Shown here in pieces: positions 1-4,294 of a stretch of 5,736 nucleotides of DNA (its first letter is position 1; each line of letters opens with the position of its first letter). A model generated the notes under the pieces. That model made no database searches. It saw nothing but the letters and a program-made list of their open reading frames with translations, and was not told where the DNA came from. A program made the translations under genes and the position numbers. Source of the stretch: Pseudomonadota bacterium (GTDB taxonomy: Bacteria; Pseudomonadota; Alphaproteobacteria; Rhizobiales; Hyphomicrobiaceae); contig JAKAML010000108.1 in NCBI GenBank assembly GCA_021812845.1, positions 1 to 5,736 on the forward strand, given 5' to 3'.

Positions 1-429
1 GCACTCCGGCGCCTTGATGTCCTCGAGGTTGATGCCGCCGAACGTCGGCTCGAGCGCGGCGACGATCTCCACGAGCTTGTCCGGGTCGTTCTCGGCGACC
101 TCGATGTCGAACACGTCGATGCCGGCGAACTTCTTGAAGAGGCACCCCTTGCCCTCCATGACGGGCTTGCCGGCCAGCGGCCCGATGTCGCCGAGCCCGA
201 GCACGGCGGTGCCGTTGGTCACCACGCCGACGAGGTTCGAGCGCGAGGTCAGCGTCGCCGCCTCGGCCGGGTCGTCCCTGATCGCCAGGCACGCGTAGGC
301 GACGCCGGGCGAATAGGCGAGCGACAGGTCGAGCTGGTTCGTGAGCCCCTTGGTCGGCTGGATCGCGATCTTGCCCGGCACCGGCAGCCGGTGGTACTCG
401 AGCGCGGCCTCGCGCAGCTTGTCTTCCAT
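1..429 (-). CDS. maeB: NADP-dependent malic enzyme, N-terminal part (partial, runs off left edge)
   Basis: Malic enzyme oxidatively decarboxylates L-malate to pyruvate in the cytosol with reduction of NAD(P)+, using a divalent metal. The visible 143 residues match the family's N-terminal domain. They include SLAYSPGVA (residues 36-44) with the catalytic tyrosine Y39, the block [19 protein letters not shown] (66-84), [18 protein letters not shown] (88-105) with the catalytic-lysine segment, and [11 protein letters not shown] (128-138), whose E136 and D137 are the expected metal ligands. The ATG at 429-427 is preceded by a CGGAG ribosome site (438-442) eight bases away, and the protein starts where family members usually start. 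The NAD(P)-binding domain lies outside the window. It is therefore not visible whether this is the long MaeB form with a C-terminal phosphotransacetylase-like domain (about 750 residues) or a short form of about 430. NADP preference is inferred from family resemblance. No convincing sigma70 promoter was found upstream. Confidence 0.95.
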   Translation of the reverse strand, partial: MEDKLREAALEYHRLPVPGKIAIQPTKGLTNQLDLSLAYSPGVAYACLAIRDDPAEAATLTSRSNLVGVVTNGTAVLGLGDIGPLAGKPVMEGKGCLFKKFAGIDVFDIEVAENDPDKLVEIVAALEPTFGGINLEDIKAPEC

Positions 430-462
430 GGGGGGGGCTCCGCGGGTCGGGTGTCATGAGAA

Positions 463-479
463 GCGTGCCGGAGGCACGC
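463..479 (-). other. Short GC hairpin in the malic enzyme upstream region
   Basis: A perfect 7-bp inverted repeat, GCGTGCC and GGCACGC, has a 3-nt loop at 470-472. It lies 33 nt upstream of the malic enzyme ATG. On the minus strand it is followed by TTCTCAT, a very weak T-rich tail. It could be a leftover terminator element for the upstream operon, part of the malic enzyme 5' leader, or a protein-binding dyad. The sequence does not decide between these. Confidence 0.4.
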
Positions 480-544
480 CCCCACCTTAGCCCAGTTCCG
501 GCGGCCGGGTGCGCCGTTTCGTGGAGCCCGATGCGGTCGTGGCG

Positions 545-580
545 CGGCCGGTCACGGCCATCGTGCCCCGTGACCGGCCG
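545..580 (-). terminator. Perfect 13-bp hairpin just after the VIT/VWA stop codon
   Basis: CGGCCGGTCACGG (545-557) and CCGTGACCGGCCG (568-580) are perfect reverse complements around a 10-nt loop (558-567). The stem begins six bases past the TGA of the VIT/VWA gene, the usual place for a transcript 3' end. There is no run of T residues on either strand, so this is not a classical intrinsic terminator. It may be a U-less terminator of a GC-rich genome, or a 3' stabilising stem upstream of Rho-dependent termination. It separates the MerR-VIT/VWA operon from the malic enzyme gene. Confidence 0.55.
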
Positions 581-586
581 ACGCCG

Positions 587-2767
587 TCAGGCGCCGAAGC
601 CCAGGTGTTGCGAGACGCGCCTCACCTCCCGCTTGCCCGCCCGGACGAAGAGCTGTCGCGCAATGCGGGCGGCGTATCGATCGCCACCGGCGGCAGCCCT
701 GGCCAGGAGGCCGACGACGAACTTTCGGGCCGAGAGCCCCAGGCTCTCGGCGGCGCGCTGGACGACGCGCTGCTCCGCCGCCCTGTCGATGGCGTCGGCG
801 ACGGCCGGCGGCAGCCCGGAGAGATCGCCCTCGATGAGGCGCGTGGCTTCCGCGTGCCAGTCGATCCGGCCGGCCAGGGCCTCGAGCCCGTGCAGCGGCG
901 CCGTGCGCGACCGTTCCTCGTGCCGCGGTGCCTCGGCCGGCGTCCCCGTGGGTGCGGCGTCTCTCTCCACGAACTCCGCCTCCCTGATCCGCCGCTTCAC
1001 GGAACGATCCGGACCCGTCGAGCGCGAGCCGATGGCGGCATCCAGTGCGACCGAGTATTGGACGTGGCGATTCGCGCCCGGCGTTGCCGAGCGCCGCACC
1101 GTCTCGGCGCACATCGCACGCGACCGCGGAGCCACGACAGGGGTGGCGGCGCGGGCCAGCGTCGGCATCCTCGCCGCCGCTGCCGACGACGTGGCGAGCA
1201 CCTGCGTCGCGGGCGACGGCAGCGCGATCTTCCGCGTCGCCGGCAGGCCCGGCTGCACGGCGCCCGCCTCGTCCACCAGCACGAGGCTCGTCAGGTGCGT
1301 GACGAGCCCTTCCGCCTCGGCGAGGCGTTGCGCCTCTCTCTCATCGAGGTCGCGGAGTCGCAGCGCGGCCACATAGGCGCCGACCGCGCGGTCGAAGCGG
1401 TCGTCGCGCGTGCCCCCGGGCGCCGCGGTCCACGCCGCGCTCAGCGTCATGCCGGCGCGGGTGACCTCGACGCCTGCCGGCGTCGCGCCGCCGGTCCGGT
1501 GCACCGACGGGCGCGGCGCGCGCATGGCATCGAGGGCGGCGACGACGGCGGTCGCGACGTCGGCGCCGGCCGGCACCAGGATCGCGCCACCGGTCAGGTC
1601 CGCGAGGTGGCCGACGTTCGCCTCCAGGCTGTCCTCGCCGATCAGGACGACCGTGAAGCGCTGACCGCGGCGCGCCAGCGCGTGGACGTCGAGGGCGTGG
1701 GTCTTGCCGTCGGTGACGAGGAGGACGTCGCCGGGCGCATCCTCGTCGAGCAGCACCGCGAGTGCGCCGCCGATCTCGGTCCCGCCCGTGGGCTGCGTGA
1801 GCTGGCGGATCAGCGAGCGCCACTGCTTGCGCCCGGCCGTGCCGACGTGTCGCGGCCACGAGTTGAACTCCCAGAGCTGGAGCCGGTCGCCGTCGACGAG
1901 GCCGGCGCCGGCTTCGGCGAGACCCAGCAGAACGGCTGCGTGCTTCGTCAGTCCGGCGCGGTGCTCGCACAACTCGTTCATGGAGCCGGAATTGTCGACG
2001 AGCACGCTGGCGGCGATCGGCCGCTCGGTCGTGGCCGCCGCGGCGAAGCCGAGGCTGACGCCGGTGCCGTCCGCCGCGCGGCCGTGGAGCGTGGCGGCCG
2101 TCCACGCCCCGACCTCGACGACGATCGGCACGTCGAGCGCCACCCGCGTCTTGCCATCGACGAGCGCGCCTCCGACCAGCACGGGGACGCCGCTGTCACA
2201 GGTGACGGACACCTCGGCGGCCTGGCTCTGGCCGCCATGGATCATCTCGTCCGCGTCCGCAAGTCCGCTGTCGCCGTAGACGTCGCCGACGGTCGTCGGG
2301 ATGCGCAGCATTACCCGGTCCCCGATCATCGACAGCGCCACGGCGAAGCGCGCCGTGACGGTGATCTCCGCCCCCGGCGCAACCGGCCCGAGCGAGAGCA
2401 TGTGCACGCCCGGCAGCAACTCCTCGTGCAGCGCCGTCGTCTTGCCGCGGTCGATCGCGTCCTCGTAGGTCTCGCGCGCGCGGCTGCGCCCCTTGGCGAC
2501 CGCGGTGACGACCCGGTCGCCGATCCGCGCCTCGAGCGCGTGGAGCACGGCATGGACGGGCAGCGGGAAGGTGAGCGTGGCCTCGATCGGGCCGGTCTCG
2601 GCATTGATGAAGCGGCGGCTCGTGGCGACGTCGGCGAGGCCGCTGCGGATGGCGATGTCGTAGGTCGTGGCGACGAGTGGGACGGGAATGCGTGCGGTGG
2701 AGAGGAAATGGGAATGGACGGCACGGCTAACGGGGTCGTTTGCGGACAGCGTGCTGTTGCCTGGCAT
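587..2767 (-). CDS. VIT domain and von Willebrand factor A (VWA) domain protein, 726 aa
   Basis: Predicted cytosolic protein with two recognisable modules. The VIT (vault / inter-alpha-trypsin) domain spans about residues 28-145. It shows FPLPVHAVLHALEA (67-80), the typical AR.TYEDAIDRGKT segment (97-110) and a proline/glycine-rich LGPVAPGAEITV block (126-137). The VWA domain spans about 248-415. Its MIDAS motif VDNSGSMN (257-264) has D258, S260 and S262 in DxSxS order. The remaining expected ligands are T330 in GGTEIGG and D353 in LLVTDGK, so metal-dependent ligand binding should be intact. Residues 500-620 form a low-complexity Ala/Pro/Arg linker. Residues 630-715 form a charged, probably helical tail. 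There is no signal peptide, transmembrane helix or LPXTG anchor. The start at 2767 is chosen because GGAG lies seven bases upstream (2775-2778); an in-frame ATG at 2824 would lengthen the overlap with the MerR gene by 19 codons. The exact function is unknown; in other proteins these domains mediate protein-protein contacts. Confidence 0.9.
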   Translation of the reverse strand: MPGNSTLSANDPVSRAVHSHFLSTARIPVPLVATTYDIAIRSGLADVATSRRFINAETGPIEATLTFPLPVHAVLHALEARIGDRVVTAVAKGRSRARETYEDAIDRGKTTALHEELLPGVHMLSLGPVAPGAEITVTARFAVALSMIGDRVMLRIPTTVGDVYGDSGLADADEMIHGGQSQAAEVSVTCDSGVPVLVGGALVDGKTRVALDVPIVVEVGAWTAATLHGRAADGTGVSLGFAAAATTERPIAASVLVDNSGSMNELCEHRAGLTKHAAVLLGLAEAGAGLVDGDRLQLWEFNSWPRHVGTAGRKQWRSLIRQLTQPTGGTEIGGALAVLLDEDAPGDVLLVTDGKTHALDVHALARRGQRFTVVLIGEDSLEANVGHLADLTGGAILVPAGADVATAVVAALDAMRAPRPSVHRTGGATPAGVEVTRAGMTLSAAWTAAPGGTRDDRFDRAVGAYVAALRLRDLDEREAQRLAEAEGLVTHLTSLVLVDEAGAVQPGLPATRKIALPSPATQVLATSSAAAARMPTLARAATPVVAPRSRAMCAETVRRSATPGANRHVQYSVALDAAIGSRSTGPDRSVKRRIREAEFVERDAAPTGTPAEAPRHEERSRTAPLHGLEALAGRIDWHAEATRLIEGDLSGLPPAVADAIDRAAEQRVVQRAAESLGLSARKFVVGLLARAAAGGDRYAARIARQLFVRAGKREVRRVSQHLGFGA

Positions 2768-3110
2768 CGTTCGGCTCCATGAAAACGTCTTCGAGGACGT
2801 GTCGGACCCGGCTGGCCACGTCATCGACGTCCATGGAGACGCCTATGAGATGAGGGTCGACATGGAGCGCGATGCCCGGACAGACCGGGAAAGGGACCGT
2901 CATGCCGCCGGCGAGGAGGACCTTGATCGACTGCGGCGTCAGGCCCTGCTGCCTCAGCGTCAGGTAGCGGCGGATGGCCGCCACATGGTCGTCTCCGTAG
3001 TCGGCGTAGGCCCGCCCGCCGGTCGGCGGCGGAACGAAGCCTTCTGCGATCATGTACCGGATCTGCCGCTCGGGCGTGCCGGTGAGCTTGGCCAGCTCGC
3101 GGATATTCAT
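2727..3110 (-). CDS. Short MerR-family transcriptional regulator, 127 aa
   Basis: DNA-binding regulator of the MerR superfamily. Residues 1-69 form the winged helix-turn-helix. MNIRELAKLTGTPERQIRYM (1-20) is the helix-turn-helix, followed by the wing with FVPPPTGGRAYADYGDDHV (25-43), then AAIRRYLTLRQQGLTPQSIKVLL (44-66). The part after the HTH is only about 58 residues. It contains one cysteine (C77) and the stretch CPGIALHVDPH (77-87), then a predicted helix at 95-110. The long dimerisation coiled coil and metal-binding loop of classical MerR proteins are not evident, so the signal sensed is unknown. The ATG at 3110 is preferred over a GTG at 3119 because AAGGTG (3117-3122) sits six bases upstream of that ATG and would overlap the GTG. 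It is the first gene of an operon; its last 41 bases, stop codon included, overlap the VIT/VWA coding sequence in another frame. It probably controls its own operon, by analogy with other MerR genes. Confidence 0.88.
   Translation of the reverse strand: MNIRELAKLTGTPERQIRYMIAEGFVPPPTGGRAYADYGDDHVAAIRRYLTLRQQGLTPQSIKVLLAGGMTVPFPVCPGIALHVDPHLIGVSMDVDDVASRVRHVLEDVFMEPNDARQQHAVRKRPR
2775..2778 (-). promoter_or_regulatory. Ribosome binding site of the VIT/VWA gene inside the MerR gene
   Basis: GGAG on the minus strand lies seven bases before the ATG at 2767-2765. It sits within the MerR codons for M111 and E112. This placement fixes the VIT/VWA start and implies that translation of the two genes is coupled, because ribosomes finishing MerR pass over this site. 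Confidence 0.65.
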
Positions 3111-3116
3111 GACCGT

Positions 3117-3122
3117 CACCTT
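3117..3122 (-). promoter_or_regulatory. Ribosome binding site of the MerR gene
   Basis: AAGGTG on the minus strand ends six bases before the ATG at 3110-3108. It argues for the ATG start rather than the GTG at 3119-3117, which overlaps this site. Confidence 0.6.
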
Positions 3123-3133
3123 TCGACAAAAAT

Positions 3134-3163
3134 ATTGTAAAAAGAAGATGGCCGTTTTGTGAC
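3134..3163 (-). promoter_or_regulatory. Candidate sigma70 promoter of the MerR-VIT/VWA operon
   Basis: On the minus strand, GTCACA (3158-3163, 4 of 6 matches to TTGACA) is followed after 18 bases by TACAAT (3134-3139, 5 of 6 matches to TATAAT). The region 3121-3160 is conspicuously AT-rich in an otherwise GC-rich window. Transcription would start near 3127, leaving a leader of about 17 nt that carries the AAGGTG ribosome site. The 18-bp spacer is slightly long, as often seen at promoters that MerR proteins activate by underwinding, though theirs are usually 19-20. ACAAAA (3126-3131) and TTTTGT (3155-3160) form a 6-bp inverted repeat flanking the -10 and overlapping the -35, a possible operator. 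Confidence 0.55.
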
Positions 3164-3197
3164 GCCCCGCTCCGTCCCCTCCTGACGGTCCACGGCG

Positions 3198-4100
3198 TCA
3201 TTCCCCGAGCCGGCCGAACTCGGCGGCGAGGTGGTCGATCAGCAGCCGCACGGCGGGCAGGAGGCCGCGCCGCGACGGAAATACCGCGTGCACGATGCCG
3301 GCGCGGGGCCGCCACGCGGGGAGCACGTCGACGAGGGTGCCTGCCGCGAGGTCGGTATCGACCATCATGGTCGGGAGCTGCACGACGCCGATGCCGGCGA
3401 GTGCCGCGAGCCGCATCTGGATCATGTCGTCGGTCATCAGCCGCGGCCTGTGACCGACGAGCGCGGTCGCGCCGTCCGGGCCTTCGAGGCACCACTCGTG
3501 AGCGCGGTCGCCGGGTGCGAAGTCAATGCTCGGCAGCGAAGCGAGGTCCGCGGGCACGATCGCCCCCGGCAGCGTCGCGACGAGGCCGGGGCTGGCCACC
3601 AGCCGCTGGGTGCTCGGGGCCAGCGTCCGCATGACGAGCTCGCTCTCCTCGATCGGCGGGAAGCGCACGCGCAGGGCGAGATCGAGGCCCTCGCCGATCA
3701 CGTCGACCCGCCGGCTCGTGCTCTCGACCTGCACCTTGAGCCGCGGATGGGCCGCCATGAAGCGCGCCACCATGCCGCCGACCCGGAAGCAGAGCAGCGC
3801 CGGCGGGCACGACAGCCGCACCGTGCCCTGCGGCTCGGCGCGCGAGCGCTCGATCACCTCCTGCGCCGCCTCGGCCTCGACCAGCATCGCCACGCAATGA
3901 CGGAAATACTCCCGCCCGAGCTCGGTGACGGCGAAGCGGCGTGTCGAGCGCTGGATGAGGCGGACGCCGAGCCTGGCCTCGAGCTCGGCGACGCGGCGGC
4001 TGAGCTTCGATTTCGGGACGCCGGTCGCGCGGCTCGCGGCCGCGAAGCCCTCGTGCTCCACGACCTGGGCGAAGAGATAGAGGTCGTTGAGATCCTGCAT
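3198..4100 (-). CDS. LysR-family transcriptional regulator, 300 aa
   Basis: Typical full-length LysR-type regulator. The N-terminal winged helix-turn-helix covers residues 1-60: LNDLYLFAQVVEHEGFAAAS (4-23), then the recognition region TGVPKSKLSRRVAELEARLG (26-45) and VRLIQRSTRRFAVTELG (46-62). A linker helix follows (63-88). The effector-binding domain, two Rossmann-like lobes, runs from about 90 to 295 and starts with GTVRLSCPP (92-100). The length equals the family norm of about 300. The reading frame stays open for 68 more codons upstream, but that stretch is Arg/Pro-rich, has no LysR similarity, and is rejected as part of the gene. The ATG at 4100-4098 lacks a clear Shine-Dalgarno sequence. 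The effector is unknown. The gene is divergent from the P-type ATPase, and LysR proteins commonly regulate a divergent neighbour and themselves from the shared intergenic region; that role here is inference. Confidence 0.95.
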   Translation of the reverse strand: MQDLNDLYLFAQVVEHEGFAAASRATGVPKSKLSRRVAELEARLGVRLIQRSTRRFAVTELGREYFRHCVAMLVEAEAAQEVIERSRAEPQGTVRLSCPPALLCFRVGGMVARFMAAHPRLKVQVESTSRRVDVIGEGLDLALRVRFPPIEESELVMRTLAPSTQRLVASPGLVATLPGAIVPADLASLPSIDFAPGDRAHEWCLEGPDGATALVGHRPRLMTDDMIQMRLAALAGIGVVQLPTMMVDTDLAAGTLVDVLPAWRPRAGIVHAVFPSRRGLLPAVRLLIDHLAAEFGRLGE

Positions 4101-4117
4101 CGGCCGTCGGTCGCTGA

Positions 4118-4130
4118 TTGGCCGGGCGAA
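4118..4130. promoter_or_regulatory. Candidate LysR-type box (T-N11-A)
   Basis: The 13-mer TTGGCCGGGCGAA is an interrupted dyad. The outer TT/AA and inner GC/GC pairs match, with one mismatch between them. It fits the T-N11-A form of LysR binding sites. It lies 18-30 bp upstream of the LysR start codon, next to the candidate LysR -10, where it would suit autorepression. Such short motifs occur often by chance. Confidence 0.3.
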
Positions 4131-4158
4131 GAGTAGGCCAGACGGCGCCGGCCGCCAA
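4130..4158 (-). promoter_or_regulatory. Weak candidate promoter for the LysR gene
   Basis: On the minus strand, TTGGCG (4153-4158, 4 of 6 matches to TTGACA) is followed after 17 bases by TACTCT (4130-4135, 3 of 6 matches to TATAAT). This would give a leader of roughly 20-25 nt before the LysR ATG. The -10 match is poor, so the call rests mainly on spacing and position. Confidence 0.28.
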
Positions 4159-4166
4159 CCTCGTTT

Positions 4167-4186
4167 CTGCGGCGAGCTGCGACGAG
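4167..4186. repeat. Tandem 10-bp direct repeat in the divergent intergenic region
   Basis: CTGCGGCGAG (4167-4176) is followed directly by CTGCGACGAG (4177-4186), nine of ten bases identical. A 10-bp period puts both copies on the same face of the helix, compatible with a protein-binding site. The second copy overlaps the left arm of the 11-bp inverted repeat. Confidence 0.5.
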
Positions 4187-4234
4187 CCGGAGGTGGTCGC
4201 GGCCGCGAGGGCTGCGCTAACATCGGCTCGTCGC
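4179..4234. repeat. Long inverted repeat with nested 12-bp palindrome between LysR and ATPase genes
   Basis: GCGACGAGCCG (4179-4189) and CGGCTCGTCGC (4224-4234) are perfect 11-bp reverse complements separated by 34 bp. Inside the spacer, TCGCGGCCGCGA (4197-4208) is a perfect 12-bp palindrome. The arrangement could be a two-site operator bridged by a dimer or tetramer, a stem-loop in the ATPase leader, or a chance product of high GC. It lies 61-116 bp upstream of the ATPase start codon. Confidence 0.5.
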
Positions 4235-4242
4235 TGCCGGTC

Positions 4243-4262
4243 GCGCCGGCTCGAGCGCCGGC
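4243..4262. repeat. 8-bp direct repeat with helical spacing upstream of the ATPase
   Basis: GCGCCGGC occurs at 4243-4250 and again at 4255-4262, with TCGA between. The 12-bp period is close to one helical turn. The repeat lies 33-52 bp upstream of the ATPase GTG. High local GC makes chance occurrence quite possible. Confidence 0.35.
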
Positions 4263-4280
4263 CGGGGCCGCGCCGCCATC

Positions 4281-4287
4281 GGGAGGG
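4281..4287 (+). promoter_or_regulatory. Strong ribosome binding site fixing the GTG start of the ATPase
   Basis: GGGAGGG lies seven bases before the GTG at 4295-4297. No ATG occurs in frame near it, and the only upstream in-frame alternative (GTG at 4193) would add an Arg-rich extension without a ribosome site. Confidence 0.75.
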
Positions 4288-4294
4288 AACCACC

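Noticed and set aside
490..515. GGAAC-like -35 for an extracytoplasmic function sigma factor upstream of the malic enzyme
   Set aside because: GGAAC is present on the minus strand, but no CGTT-like -10 follows at 16-17 bases.
509..2782. A 757-codon open frame on the plus strand opposite the VIT/VWA gene
   Set aside because: Its product is Arg/Ala/Asp-rich with no recognisable domain, and it lies antisense to a gene with clear VIT and MIDAS motifs. Long antisense open frames are expected in DNA with strong third-position GC bias.
2768..2824. Earlier in-frame ATG for the VIT/VWA protein at 2824
   Set aside because: It adds 19 residues without similarity to known VIT proteins and increases the overlap with MerR to 98 nt. 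The start at 2767 has a well-spaced GGAG.
3164..3197. Possible terminator after the LysR gene (CCGTC/GACGG stem)
   Set aside because: The stem is only five base pairs with a 7-nt loop and no T-run; this is within chance for GC-rich DNA.
3231..4136. A 301-codon plus-strand open frame opposite the LysR gene
   Set aside because: Its product is His/Arg/Glu-rich without motifs and mirrors a clear LysR coding sequence; it is a compositional shadow.
4195..4223. Possible sigma70 promoter for the ATPase with -10 TAACAT at 4218-4223
   Set aside because: The -10 matches four of six positions, but no acceptable -35 lies 16-18 bases upstream, so it is not listed as a feature.
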